The translations under genes were made by a program, and so were the position numbers. Positions 44,454 to 53,882 of a DNA stretch of 64,000 bases are shown in pieces. Source of the DNA: Sphingomonas xinjiangensis. Its GTDB lineage: Bacteria; Pseudomonadota; Alphaproteobacteria; Sphingomonadales; Sphingomonadaceae. The notes below the pieces were generated by a model. That model saw nothing but the letters and a program-made list of their open reading frames with translations, searched no databases and had not been told where the DNA came from. The stretch is from assembly GCF_014199255.1 (NCBI RefSeq), contig NZ_JACIJF010000008.1, positions 101,845 to 165,844 on the forward strand, given 5' to 3'. Numbering within the stretch: the first letter of the stretch is position 1; each line of letters begins with the position of its first letter.

Positions 44454-45740
44454 TCATCTGCGCCATCTCGCAGCGAGCAGCATGCAGAGGCCGCTTCCGC
44501 AGATCGGCCCCAGCCCCATCAGCGTCACAAGAGCCGTCGTGTCGCCCCTTCGAAAATCGATAGTGTCGAATGCAGCACCTAAACCGAGTGCTCCTGCCGC
44601 GAGTCCGAGCTTCATACTGCCGGTGAGCAATCCGAAGCTCCAGCCCTTGCCGCCATTAGTCCGTTCGATCGCGTCCCCGAAGGACGCCCAGATCGCAATA
44701 GCCACGCCACCGCTGCCGGCGCCGATCGCGAGGGCTGCTAGCGGGGCAGCCACTGATCCTTCTGCAGCGGTCACCCAGAACATCAATCCCCCCATCAACA
44801 GGATTGAACATGCGAGCATGACGATCTCTCGACGCGTGTAGCGGCGGGAAAGCGCTGACCAAGCCGGTTGCGACAACATGGAACCGAGCGGAACACCGGC
44901 GCCGAGAAAGGTGCCCCAGAACATGGAGTTGTTCAGATAGTGAATCAGATAGGGCTGTGCTTTGCTGAAGATGGGGATCGTGAGCGCGGTTCCGAAAGCT
45001 AGGGCTAGCGGAAGGTGACACCCCCTTGGCAACGGTTCCCAAGCGCTTGTCCGCCCCGCGTCGGCCACTCCAGCCTCGCCTCGCGTGCCGCGGTGCAGGT
45101 AGAGAAGCCCAGCGCTGCCCGCGCCGCATATCGAAAGCGCAACTGCAATGGCGAGGAACCAAGGGCCAAGCTGGGACACGTGCGAACCTCCACTTCTGGC
45201 GAGCCAAGTGGTTAGCGCAGCGATGACCAAGGCAGCCAACCCGCTCAGGCCGAGGCGCAGCGCCGATACGGAGGTGCGGTCCCGCTGGGTAGTGGTTGCG
45301 ACGCCAACCATCGCGTTCTGAGCTTGGTCGTAAATGGCATAAGCGCAGCGAAATGCGACGGCGGCGCAGAGAATGAACGCGAATCGCGAAGCTGGCGCGA
45401 TCCAGCAGTTGAGGAATACCCCCGTCAAAGTGACGGCGCTGACGCATGCGCCTGTCCATTGAAGCGTGGCCGCCCCATGTGCCGTCGAGAGCGCATTCGC
45501 GAACGCCAGATCTGTGAGCGGGTCTAGTAGCGCACCGACAAGAAGGCCAATGCCGATCACCCACCCCATCGCCCAGGGGCTCAGCCCAGCAACTTCCGTA
45601 AGGTAATAGGCGAATACAATCTCGCTGGCATACCAGATCAGGCTCTTGCCGAAGTGGGCCAAGCCATACACGGCCATTTGCCTCCCGTGCTCATCCGGGC
45701 TCAAGACCAGCCTATCGTTGGCGCGCGGAAGATTTGGCAT
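44454..45740 (-). CDS. MFS symporter of the GPH (glycoside-pentoside-hexuronide) type
   Basis: A 428-residue transporter with twelve apparent membrane segments. The N-terminal YGLAHFGKSLIWYASEIVFAYYLTEVAGLSP and the loop VGALLDPLTDLAFAN match GPH cation:sugar symporters (MelB-like), including the conserved aspartate loop after segment 2. It would take up a sugar, glycoside or related solute across the inner membrane. ATG 45740 is used; TTG and GTG starts just upstream are possible. It is divergent from the ROK regulator gene across about 130 bp. Confidence 0.85.
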   Translation of the reverse strand: MPNLPRANDRLVLSPDEHGRQMAVYGLAHFGKSLIWYASEIVFAYYLTEVAGLSPWAMGWVIGIGLLVGALLDPLTDLAFANALSTAHGAATLQWTGACVSAVTLTGVFLNCWIAPASRFAFILCAAVAFRCAYAIYDQAQNAMVGVATTTQRDRTSVSALRLGLSGLAALVIAALTTWLARSGGSHVSQLGPWFLAIAVALSICGAGSAGLLYLHRGTRGEAGVADAGRTSAWEPLPRGCHLPLALAFGTALTIPIFSKAQPYLIHYLNNSMFWGTFLGAGVPLGSMLSQPAWSALSRRYTRREIVMLACSILLMGGLMFWVTAAEGSVAAPLAALAIGAGSGGVAIAIWASFGDAIERTNGGKGWSFGLLTGSMKLGLAAGALGLGAAFDTIDFRRGDTTALVTLMGLGPICGSGLCMLLAARWRR

Positions 45741-45872
45741 GGACGCAGGCGAATGCACCGCCCGCAAGACGGCAGCATGACTATCAGCGATCTTTGATGC
45801 GGCGGTTGAAGTTTATTGCCCCGGCCGACGTTACCCTTCATCCGCAACCTCGCGAGGATGAAAGCGAGGCGG

Positions 45873-46988
45873 ATGACAAGACAGCGGCCGGAGATCAGTC
45901 TAACGGCGGAGCAGAAGCGCATTGTCTGGCGCCTTCGCACGGAGGGTCCCACGCCGCGCATCGTGCTGGCGAACGATCTGGGCATCTATTCCGGAGCAAT
46001 GACGCGGATAACGCGAGAGATGATCGCGATTGGCGTTATCGAGGAAACGTCACCCGACGCCACGCCGCGCGGCAGGCCGGTAGTGCCACTCACCATCTCG
46101 GGACGCGCCGGATACGCCGCCGGGGTGACTGCCCATCCCGGCTGGATCGAACTGACGCTCGTGGACTTCGCCGGAACGGTGATCGCGCGAGACGTCGAAC
46201 CCTTCGACAGTCCCGATCCCGGACCTTTTGCGGATGCGGTGGAGCGACGGTTGCGCGGTCTGGCAATGACTCACGGGCTGATGCGCTCGCGTTTTCTGGG
46301 AATCGGCGTAGCCGCGACTGGGCCTATGACGGTGCACGATCCGAACATCCGATGGGCGGTGCCATGGCTGTCCGGATGGCGGCAGGTGGAGCTGGAAAGC
46401 TACTTCGCGGATCGGCTTGGCATGAACGTGCGCGTCGAGAATGACGCGTCTCTCGCCGCGCTTGCAGAATATTACCACGGGGAACTGATGCGGAGATGCC
46501 GGACCGCACTCGTGTTCTTCCTCGGCCACGGCGTGGGGGGCGGAATCATCTTAGATCGTGCCCTGTTCCGAGGCGCGCATGGCAACGCTGGCGAAGTTGG
46601 CATGCTGTTCCCGGGTGACAAGCCACGCCCGTCAGGCATCGACCTTCTTGCCAATCTCCAGCAGGCAGGTGCGAAAATCCATTCTTTGCTTGAGGTCGCC
46701 ACCGTTCTCGAAACGCATCACGAAGTGGTTGAGGAATGGATCGAGCGGGCGGCCGTTCAACTGGAGGATGCAGTTGCTGCCGGGGTCGCTTGGCTCGACC
46801 CAGACACCATCGTCCTTTCTGGCGCGCTGCCTCAACAGATCATGGATCGACTTGGAACACGTCTGGGGCAAGGCAGCTGGGCCCAAGATCATCCGATCAC
46901 GCCCAAACCCGTTCTTCGCGTCACCCAGCTGGGTAGCTGGGCAGTGGCGGTCGGAGCGGCGCTTCTGCCGATACACGAGATCGCCTGA
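45873..46988 (+). CDS. ROK-family transcriptional regulator
   Basis: A 371-residue protein with an N-terminal winged helix (SLTAEQKRIVWRLRTEGPTP through the recognition helix GAMTRITREMIAIGV) and the RGRP wing motif, followed by the ROK sugar-kinase-like fold (FLGIGVAATGPM, ALVFFLGHGVGGGIIL, GNAGEVGML). The ROK zinc motif of three cysteines, usual about 10 residues after GE-x-G, is missing: the sequence there is FPGDKPRPSGIDLL. The start at 45873 has GAGGCGG just upstream. It lies between a symporter and a receptor and probably controls both in response to a sugar or sugar phosphate. Confidence 0.9.
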   Translation: MTRQRPEISLTAEQKRIVWRLRTEGPTPRIVLANDLGIYSGAMTRITREMIAIGVIEETSPDATPRGRPVVPLTISGRAGYAAGVTAHPGWIELTLVDFAGTVIARDVEPFDSPDPGPFADAVERRLRGLAMTHGLMRSRFLGIGVAATGPMTVHDPNIRWAVPWLSGWRQVELESYFADRLGMNVRVENDASLAALAEYYHGELMRRCRTALVFFLGHGVGGGIILDRALFRGAHGNAGEVGMLFPGDKPRPSGIDLLANLQQAGAKIHSLLEVATVLETHHEVVEEWIERAAVQLEDAVAAGVAWLDPDTIVLSGALPQQIMDRLGTRLGQGSWAQDHPITPKPVLRVTQLGSWAVAVGAALLPIHEIA

Positions 46989-47013
46989 TTTAATTGTTAA
47001 AAGAAAACTAAAT
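46989..47013. promoter_or_regulatory. AT-rich inverted-repeat operator candidate
   Basis: Between the ROK stop and the receptor start (75 bp), TTTAATTGTT and AAAACTAAA flank a short AAAAG centre. The half-sites resemble the TTAGTTTGTT/AACAAACTAA type bound by XylR-like ROK repressors, with several mismatches. It stands out as the only AT-rich stretch in this area. The receptor's ribosome site (CCAGGGGG) follows at about 47051. Confidence 0.4.
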
Positions 47014-47063
47014 CTGTCATTTCGGTCTGACAGGGCCTCCTCGGCATTATCCAGGGGGCTTAC

Positions 47064-49775
47064 ATGATCACCCATACCTTCAACCGCAATCGCGAATGGC
47101 GGACTCAATCTGCCAGAACGCGCACCGTGCTTATGCTCGCAAGCGCATCTGTCTTCGCCATCTCCGCTCCGGCATTCGCGCAGGACGCGCAGGTGCCCAC
47201 ACCTGCAGCGCAGGACGCGCCTTTGCCTGATGCAGCCAACCAGGAGGACGGTGGCGATATCGTTGTCACGGGCGTTCGCGCGAGCCTCAGTAGTGCGCTT
47301 AGCACGAAGCGGGACGCGACCGAGTTCGTCGATGCTCTCGTGGCCGAGGACATCGCGAAATTCCCCGACAGCAACTTGGGCGAGGCGCTTCAGCGGATCC
47401 CCGGGATCACGGTCGAACCCAACGCTGGAGGCGATCTGGGGTCTTCCGTCGGGGAAGGCGGCACGATCAACGTCCGAGGCTTGCAAGCCAACTTCACGCA
47501 GGTTCGCGTGAACGGATTGATCGCCACAAACCCGGGCACCGAGCGGGGTTTCTCGTTCAACGTGCTGGGCTCGGATCTGATCTCTTCGGCCGTCGTCCGC
47601 AAGACTCTGACCGCCAAGGATGACGAAGGTGGCCTGGCCGGCACGGTCGACCTTAAAACCTACCATCCGCTGGAGTATAGGGACCGCATTCTTTCAGTTA
47701 CGGTGCGGGGCAATTATGCCGACCAGTCGGAGAAGCTCAATCCGGCAGCTACGGTGATTTTCGCCGACCAGTTCGCGGATGGCCGCTTCGGCATTGCCGC
47801 AGGGATCAGCTATGACTACCGCGACATCGTCGAGAACCGGCAAGGCCACGGTTTCACTCCGCTCATCAATTCCATCGGCGGCAATGCGTCGAAGCTCACA
47901 CCAACCCAGCGGGATATAGCCAACGCCACGCTGATCCCGCTTGACCCCGCCGTGTTCTTGAACACGCAGGCCCGGCACCGCCTCAACGCCACGCTTTCGC
48001 TTCAGGCGATCCCCATCGACGGATTGAAGCTCAGCTTCGACAGCATCTACGCCAAGCTGAACAGCAAGGGTAACAACATCCGTCTCGATTTTCCGATCGA
48101 GGGCGCGCCGGCGACACTGGTTCCGGTCGACCTCACGCGGGACGGAGACGTCTTCCGATCCGGCACCTTCCCGGCGTCCAGCCAATTCATGCGCATCATC
48201 GACAATCAGATCGAGCGTCGCCAGGAGGTGTATCAGGGGGCATTGTCCGCCGACTGGGAAGTCGATCCAACTCTGACCGTGCACACGCAGCTCGGCTATT
48301 CGAACGCGGTCGAGGATTTTTCGCGCTGGAACCAGATAGATCTGCGCAGCGCCTTCACGAACATTTTCTACACCTTCGACGGCACCGGTGTGACCGCCAC
48401 GCCAGCCCTTGGTGACAAGACGAACCCGGCTCTCTATACCGAGCTCAACCGCATCCGCGACCGGCCGTCTTATGACAGCGACCGGCAACACAGCGCGGAT
48501 CTCGACTTCATCTGGAAGGTGGGCCTGGGCCCAATAACCTCCATCGAGTTCGGCGGCGGCTACCGCGACAGGACGAAGTCGTTCCGCTCCTATGATGGAC
48601 GCGCCGCAGGCCTGCCGAGTTCGTCAGTCGCGAACCTGTCCAGCTTCTTGAATTATCGGCCTATCGACATCTCGGGCGATGCCGCCCAAGTCGCACCCGG
48701 GGTGATCCAGGTGGTCAACCGCGATCAGCTGATCGGCCAGGTGGCACCCAATGGTTATGCAGTGCCCGAAGTGCTGAGTGCGCACTATGACATCACCGAA
48801 GAGGTGGCGTTCAGCTACGCGCTCGCCCGGTTCGCAATCGGCGGGCTTAGCGGCAACGCGGGCATCCGCTTCGTGAGGACCGACCAGACCTCGATCGGGT
48901 ACCAGGTGGTAGGCGGCGCTACTCTGCCCGCCCGCTTTACAAATCGGTATGCCTACGCACTGCCGAGCGTGCAGCTTCGGTACGATCTAACGCCAACGCT
49001 CGTGGCGCGAGCTTCGTTGTTCAAGTCGCTGACCCGACCGGAGCTGGCGAACATACAAACGGGGCGCCGCGTCGACACGTTCAACGGCGGCTCGGGCACC
49101 GCCGGGAACACAGAGCTGAACCCCTTCACCGCATTGAACTATGACGCTGGGATCGAGTGGTATTTCGGACGAGATGCGCTCGTGTCCGGATCCTACTTCC
49201 GCAAGGAGCTGAGCGGCTTCGTTGAGACCCTCACAGAGCGGGTTACGCTTACCGACCCGGTTGGGACGCCGTACACGATCTTTCTAACACGCCCGATCAA
49301 CGGCAATCCGGCGGTGATCCAGGGCGTCGAACTTTCTGCCCAGGCTCCGTTCCGTTTCCTGACCGGTAGCCTTCGTAACACCGGCATGCTGCTGAACGCG
49401 ACCTACACGGACGCATCGGGGAAGTTCGCGGCCGGAGATACCCGCAATCGTGCGCTACCCTTCGTCTCCAAATACAGCTTCAACGTGATCGGATATTACG
49501 ATGCCGAGCCGTTCAGCCTTCGCCTCGCCTACGCTTGGCGCGACCGATATGTGACCGGCAGCAGCGTGGGCAGTATTGCGACCTCACGCGAACCTTATGG
49601 GCAGCTTGACCTGTCAAGCACCTACACCCTGAGAAGAAACCTGTCGGCAACGGCCAATGTCCAGAACCTGACGAACAGGCAGGATATCACCAGCGTAAAT
49701 CTGCGGCCCGATCTGCAGGCCGGAGTCCGCCAGGTCGGACGCCGCTACAGTCTCAGCGCGACATACAAATTCTAA
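47064..49775 (+). CDS. TonB-dependent outer-membrane receptor
   Basis: A 903-residue receptor. A signal peptide (MLASASVFAISAPAFAQD) ends near residue 34; a short linker leads to the TonB-box-like DIVVTGVRASL and the plug (residues about 75-210, KFPDSNLGEALQRIPGITVE, INVRGLQANFTQVRVNG). The 22-strand barrel follows, ending in a terminal phenylalanine (RRYSLSATYKF). It matches the Caulobacter/Xanthomonas type of carbohydrate receptors (TIGR01782-like). The gene next in line is a secreted phosphodiesterase with 32 bp between, so they share a transcript. The ligand is unknown; a glycerol- or sugar-phosphodiester is suggested by context. Confidence 0.95.
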   Translation: MITHTFNRNREWRTQSARTRTVLMLASASVFAISAPAFAQDAQVPTPAAQDAPLPDAANQEDGGDIVVTGVRASLSSALSTKRDATEFVDALVAEDIAKFPDSNLGEALQRIPGITVEPNAGGDLGSSVGEGGTINVRGLQANFTQVRVNGLIATNPGTERGFSFNVLGSDLISSAVVRKTLTAKDDEGGLAGTVDLKTYHPLEYRDRILSVTVRGNYADQSEKLNPAATVIFADQFADGRFGIAAGISYDYRDIVENRQGHGFTPLINSIGGNASKLTPTQRDIANATLIPLDPAVFLNTQARHRLNATLSLQAIPIDGLKLSFDSIYAKLNSKGNNIRLDFPIEGAPATLVPVDLTRDGDVFRSGTFPASSQFMRIIDNQIERRQEVYQGALSADWEVDPTLTVHTQLGYSNAVEDFSRWNQIDLRSAFTNIFYTFDGTGVTATPALGDKTNPALYTELNRIRDRPSYDSDRQHSADLDFIWKVGLGPITSIEFGGGYRDRTKSFRSYDGRAAGLPSSSVANLSSFLNYRPIDISGDAAQVAPGVIQVVNRDQLIGQVAPNGYAVPEVLSAHYDITEEVAFSYALARFAIGGLSGNAGIRFVRTDQTSIGYQVVGGATLPARFTNRYAYALPSVQLRYDLTPTLVARASLFKSLTRPELANIQTGRRVDTFNGGSGTAGNTELNPFTALNYDAGIEWYFGRDALVSGSYFRKELSGFVETLTERVTLTDPVGTPYTIFLTRPINGNPAVIQGVELSAQAPFRFLTGSLRNTGMLLNATYTDASGKFAAGDTRNRALPFVSKYSFNVIGYYDAEPFSLRLAYAWRDRYVTGSSVGSIATSREPYGQLDLSSTYTLRRNLSATANVQNLTNRQDITSVNLRPDLQAGVRQVGRRYSLSATYKF

Positions 49776-49807
49776 CCCCACCATTTCGCGAACGAAGGAC
49801 CCTCAAG

Positions 49808-50764
49808 ATGTTTCAACTCATCGGTTGGGCCGCTGCGCTGACGGCGGCCCTGACTGCAGCCACGTCCGGAACGATTGCCGCTGAGCGGACCGACCGCACG
49901 ACAGCGATACGCGCCAAAATTCTCGATCCTCAGGCAGGCCCGGTGATCATTGCGCATCGTGGCTGCCACAATCCTGCGCCTCGTCACGGCCTGGCGAGCA
50001 CGCCTGAAAATTCCCTCGCGGCGCTCGAACAGTGCATTGAGATCGGCGTCGACGTCATGGAGACCGACATACGCCGCACCCGCGACGGCTACCTGGTGAT
50101 CATGCATGATGAAACGGTTGATCGCACTACCAACGGGCATGGTCGCGTTTCGGCAATGACAATTGCGCAGATCAACGGACTGCGTCTGCGTGAGAATGAG
50201 GGCGGCGAGGGCGCCGCTCTGACGGACCAGCGCGTCCTGACTCTCGATCAAATGCTGACGCATGCCCGAGGCCGCATCATCCTCAACCTGGACGTCAAAG
50301 ACGCAATCTTTGGCGAGGTTGCGGCTGCGGTTCGGAGAGCAAACGCCGTCGAGCGGGTGATCGTCAAGGCATACGCGGGGATCGCCAGCCCACCCTTGGC
50401 AGATCTAGCACCCTATGATGCCGCGCCCTTCATCGCCATCCTCTCCTCGGCCGACGCAACCGGCGCCGAACTCCCCACGGTTCTAGCACAACAGGGCCGC
50501 GCGCGGGTCCGGCCCATCGCTTATGAAGTGCCTCGCATGCCCGTCCGAGCTTTGCCGCCGCTGGCGGCTGCCGCACGATCGGTGAAGGGGCGCCTTTGGG
50601 CAAACAGCCTCTGGGAGGGCGCCGTCGAGGGCGTAGGCGGAGACATAGATGCTCTACGCGACCCCGATGCTGTCTGGGGCCGACTGGTTCGTGGCGGCGT
50701 AACCATGATCCAAACTGATGAGCCGGAGGCGCTGCGCGCCTACATCAAGCCAAAGGAGCGGTGA
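49808..50764 (+). CDS. Secreted glycerophosphodiester phosphodiesterase
   Basis: A 318-residue GDPD-fold enzyme with a signal peptide (AAALTAALTAATSGTIAAE). The active site is in order: VIIAHRGCHNP with the first histidine, STPENSLAALEQ with the conserved Glu-Asn, VDVMETDIRRTRDGYLVIMHDETVDR with the metal-binding acids and second histidine, and later ILNLDVKD. Such enzymes cleave glycerophosphodiesters to glycerol-3-phosphate and an alcohol, using calcium or magnesium. It is in the periplasm by its signal peptide and co-transcribed with the TonB receptor. The Tn3 transposon begins 103 bp further on. Confidence 0.92.
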   Translation: MFQLIGWAAALTAALTAATSGTIAAERTDRTTAIRAKILDPQAGPVIIAHRGCHNPAPRHGLASTPENSLAALEQCIEIGVDVMETDIRRTRDGYLVIMHDETVDRTTNGHGRVSAMTIAQINGLRLRENEGGEGAALTDQRVLTLDQMLTHARGRIILNLDVKDAIFGEVAAAVRRANAVERVIVKAYAGIASPPLADLAPYDAAPFIAILSSADATGAELPTVLAQQGRARVRPIAYEVPRMPVRALPPLAAAARSVKGRLWANSLWEGAVEGVGGDIDALRDPDAVWGRLVRGGVTMIQTDEPEALRAYIKPKER

Positions 50765-50866
50765 TGATTTGAGAGGCGCTGACACGTCAGAGCCGTATCC
50801 CGAGCCGAGGATTGGATACCCAGCATGGGCTTAACCGAACTTTTGCTATCGATCGCAATCCGATCA

Positions 50867-50904
50867 GGGGGCATCACATAAAAGGGGCACAGATATACGG
50901 TAGC
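50867..50904 (+). repeat. Left terminal inverted repeat of the Tn3 element
   Basis: 38 bp beginning GGGGGCATCACATAAAAGGG. It matches the reverse complement of 56196-56233 except at positions 7 and 26. It ends 5 bp before the tnpA stop. Confidence 0.95.
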
Positions 50905-50909
50905 GACGA

Positions 50910-53876
50910 TCATGCTGGCAGTCGGGTGGTCTGACGCAGGGGCCGCAGCTTACCATCTGATGTGCCGGGGCCGGCCCAGAGATAGTCGCCGGTCAGGTTG
51001 ATGTGCTGCCATCCGAGCGGGGAGAGGTGCTGGAGCAGGGCGGGCGGCACCGGGCGACCCTGCCGATCGAGGTGACGCATGGCGACTTCGAGGTAGGTGG
51101 TGTTCCACAGCACGATCGCGCCGGCGACCAGATTGAGCGCGCTGGCGCGGTGTCCCTGGGCTTGCAGGCTGTGGTCGCGGATGCGGCCGGTGCGATGGAA
51201 GAAGATCGCGCGCTTGAGAGCGTTCTGCGCCTCGCCCTTGTTCAGCTCGCGCGTGGCCTGGCGTCGTTCCTCGGGACGTTCGATCCAGTCGAGCGTGAAC
51301 AGCGTGCGCTCGACGCGACCGATTTCGCGTAGCGCCAGCGCCAGACCATTCGCGCGCGGGTAGGAGCCGAGCCGTTCCAGCATCACCGATGCGCTGGTGA
51401 CGCCGGTGCGGATCGAGGTCGCAAGCCGGATCACGTCCGTCCAGTGATCGGCGATCAGCGCCTCGTCGATCGGCTGTGCCGCGAGCGGAGCGATGTCCGG
51501 TCCGGGCCGCATGTCGGCGAACAGGTGCAGGCGTCGGGCGGCGATATTGGGGATGCGTGGCGCGAAGCGGAAGCCGAGCAGGTGGCATAGCGCGAAGACA
51601 TGATCGGAGACGCCGCCCCCATCGGTATGGTGGCGTTCGATCGCGAGGTCGGCACCGTGATGGAGCAGGCCGTCTAGGACATGCGCCGCTTCGCCGGCAC
51701 CGGCAGAGATGACCCTGGAATGGAACGGCGCGTAACGGTCGGAGACGTGCGTGTAGAAGGAGACGGCGGGATCGCTGCCCTTGTGCGGGTTGATCGCGCC
51801 GGTTGCCTGCGCCCGCCTGTCGAGCGGGAAGTTCTGCCCGTCCGAGCTGGACGCGGTGCCGCTGCCGAACATCGCCGCGAGCGGCATGCGGTGCTGTGCC
51901 TCGGCCAGTCTCGCCAGCGCCGTGCCATAGCTATCCTCGCGCAGGTGCCAGGCGGAGAGCCATCCGAGCTGGCGCTGCGTTACCAGCCCGCAGGCTTCGG
52001 CCATGCGAGCGTGGCCGAGATTGGTAGCATCGGCGAGAACGGCGGTGAGGATCGCGCGCGGATCGTCATGCGGCCGACCCGTCGTCAGATGGGTGAAGCA
52101 GTCGGTGAGGCCGGTCCAGCGATCCACGTCGGCGAGCAGGTCGGTGATCCGGATCGACGGCAGGTGCGCGTAGAGCGGGGCGAGCACGCCTTCCGCTTCG
52201 TCGGGCGTGATCGCCCGCAGGGGTGAGATACGCAGACGACCGTTCGCGAGCTGCACGTCCTCCAGCGTATCGGCTGCAATCTTCGCTTCGACCTCTGCCA
52301 ATCGACGCGCGAGCAACGCCTTGCGTTCGGCCAGCCAGCCCATGGGCGTATCAGCGACGGGCACGGGCAACGGCCCTGCGTCGCGCATCGCGGCGAACAC
52401 CGGTGCAGGGATGAGCTGTTGTTCGACGGCACGATAGCGTCGGCTGCCCTCGACCCACATGTCGCCGGCGCGCAGCCGATCGCGCAGCTCGGCCAGCACG
52501 CAGAACTCGAACGTCCGCCGATCGAGGACGGCGCGGTCGATGCGTCGTCGCCAAGTTGTGCGAAGGAAACCCAGCGCCACGCCGGGTGGCAGCTTGCGCA
52601 GGTGACCGCTGCCGAGGTCGCGCATGACGGCGACGGCATGGGCGAGCGGAGCGCAGGCCGGCACCGCGCCGAACGTGAAGGCGGCGACGAACGCCGGCCC
52701 GATCTGGCGGAGAATAGGTGCGTTCGAGCGGGCAAGCTCGACCGGATCGAGCGGGTCCGGACGGACGAGGTGGCGTGCTTCCTCAACCTCCGTCGCCAGT
52801 GCGTGCCAACCAATGATGCTCTCGACGGCTGCGAGAGGGTCGGCCCTCTCGGCGCGCGCCGTCATGATCGCCTCGCCGAGCTGGGCGAGCAGGCGTATCT
52901 TGGTATTGATGGTGCGGCGGTCGCGCTTCAGCGCAGCCTCTTCGCGACGTTCCGCACGTCGGAACAGCTGTCCGAACAGACGCTCGAACATCAGCACGGC
53001 ATCGTCGGTCAGCGTCACCTGCGTCTCGATCGCGGTGGCGACCAGCACCGCACGCCTGCGTACCGGGTTGAGCGTGGCGAGATGCTGGGCGGTGAGCCGG
53101 GCGCCTTCCTGTGACAGGCGACGCAGCCGCTCGGGGTGGATCGCGGCAACGAGCCCTGGATCGAGGTGGATGGCGCGCAGGATCGCCAGACGGTCGAAGA
53201 TCGCGGCAAAGGTGCGACGCCCCGGCTTGCCTGGCGGCTGACGTACCCACGCCAGCACGCTGGTTGATGTCCGGTCATGCCGGTCCAGCAGCGCATCGAG
53301 CCGGTCGCGCTGCATGACGGTGAGGTTCCGGGTAAGCAGGTCGCCGACATGGCGCTCGGCATCGAGCAACGCCTTGCCGACCAACCGCTCGACAGGCGTG
53401 ATGCCGGGTACGATGATCCGGCGCCGACGCAATTCATCGAGCAGCAGCCTCGCCAACGCCGCGCCATTGGTCGTCGTCAGCGCGGGCGGTAGGAGCCACG
53501 CCTGTAGCTCGGTCCGCACCGGCCGGGAGAAGGGCTGGAAGCCGAACACATCGCGCAGCGTGTCGAGCTGCTCGTAGCGGGTCGGACCACGCGCCGCATA
53601 GTCAGCCAGCACTTCCGGCGCGATGCCGAGCTGCTCGCCGACGAAGGCGAGCGGGGCGTGGCGAATGACCTCGCCCGGCCGAAGCAGCCGCCCCGGATAG
53701 CGCAACCCACATAGCTGGATCGCGAAGCCGAGCCGGTTGTGCGGGCGCCTGCGGCTGACGATGATGCGCAAATCCTCCGCGCTCAGCGTCCAGTGCCGGA
53801 CCAGCGCGGCTTCGTCCTCTGGCAAGGCGAGGAGGTCGGCGCGCTGCGCCTCTGTCAGGACGGAGCGGCGCGGCAA
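50910..53876 (-). CDS. tnpA: Tn3-family transposase TnpA
   Basis: A 988-residue DDE transposase of normal Tn3 length. The N-terminus (PRRSVLTEAQRADLLALPED, then FAIQLCGLRYPGRLL) is the DUF4158 inverted-repeat-binding domain. The catalytic acids are in SSSDGQNFPLD (first), IERHHTDGGGVSDHVFAL (second) and LNKGEAQNALKRAIFF (third, glutamate). It appears intact. Its start lies 6 bp after the tnpR stop, so the two are co-transcribed from the res region. It acts on the 38-bp ends to form a cointegrate. Confidence 0.97.
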   Translation of the reverse strand: MPRRSVLTEAQRADLLALPEDEAALVRHWTLSAEDLRIIVSRRRPHNRLGFAIQLCGLRYPGRLLRPGEVIRHAPLAFVGEQLGIAPEVLADYAARGPTRYEQLDTLRDVFGFQPFSRPVRTELQAWLLPPALTTTNGAALARLLLDELRRRRIIVPGITPVERLVGKALLDAERHVGDLLTRNLTVMQRDRLDALLDRHDRTSTSVLAWVRQPPGKPGRRTFAAIFDRLAILRAIHLDPGLVAAIHPERLRRLSQEGARLTAQHLATLNPVRRRAVLVATAIETQVTLTDDAVLMFERLFGQLFRRAERREEAALKRDRRTINTKIRLLAQLGEAIMTARAERADPLAAVESIIGWHALATEVEEARHLVRPDPLDPVELARSNAPILRQIGPAFVAAFTFGAVPACAPLAHAVAVMRDLGSGHLRKLPPGVALGFLRTTWRRRIDRAVLDRRTFEFCVLAELRDRLRAGDMWVEGSRRYRAVEQQLIPAPVFAAMRDAGPLPVPVADTPMGWLAERKALLARRLAEVEAKIAADTLEDVQLANGRLRISPLRAITPDEAEGVLAPLYAHLPSIRITDLLADVDRWTGLTDCFTHLTTGRPHDDPRAILTAVLADATNLGHARMAEACGLVTQRQLGWLSAWHLREDSYGTALARLAEAQHRMPLAAMFGSGTASSSDGQNFPLDRRAQATGAINPHKGSDPAVSFYTHVSDRYAPFHSRVISAGAGEAAHVLDGLLHHGADLAIERHHTDGGGVSDHVFALCHLLGFRFAPRIPNIAARRLHLFADMRPGPDIAPLAAQPIDEALIADHWTDVIRLATSIRTGVTSASVMLERLGSYPRANGLALALREIGRVERTLFTLDWIERPEERRQATRELNKGEAQNALKRAIFFHRTGRIRDHSLQAQGHRASALNLVAGAIVLWNTTYLEVAMRHLDRQGRPVPPALLQHLSPLGWQHINLTGDYLWAGPGTSDGKLRPLRQTTRLPA

Positions 53877-53882
53877 TTGGGA

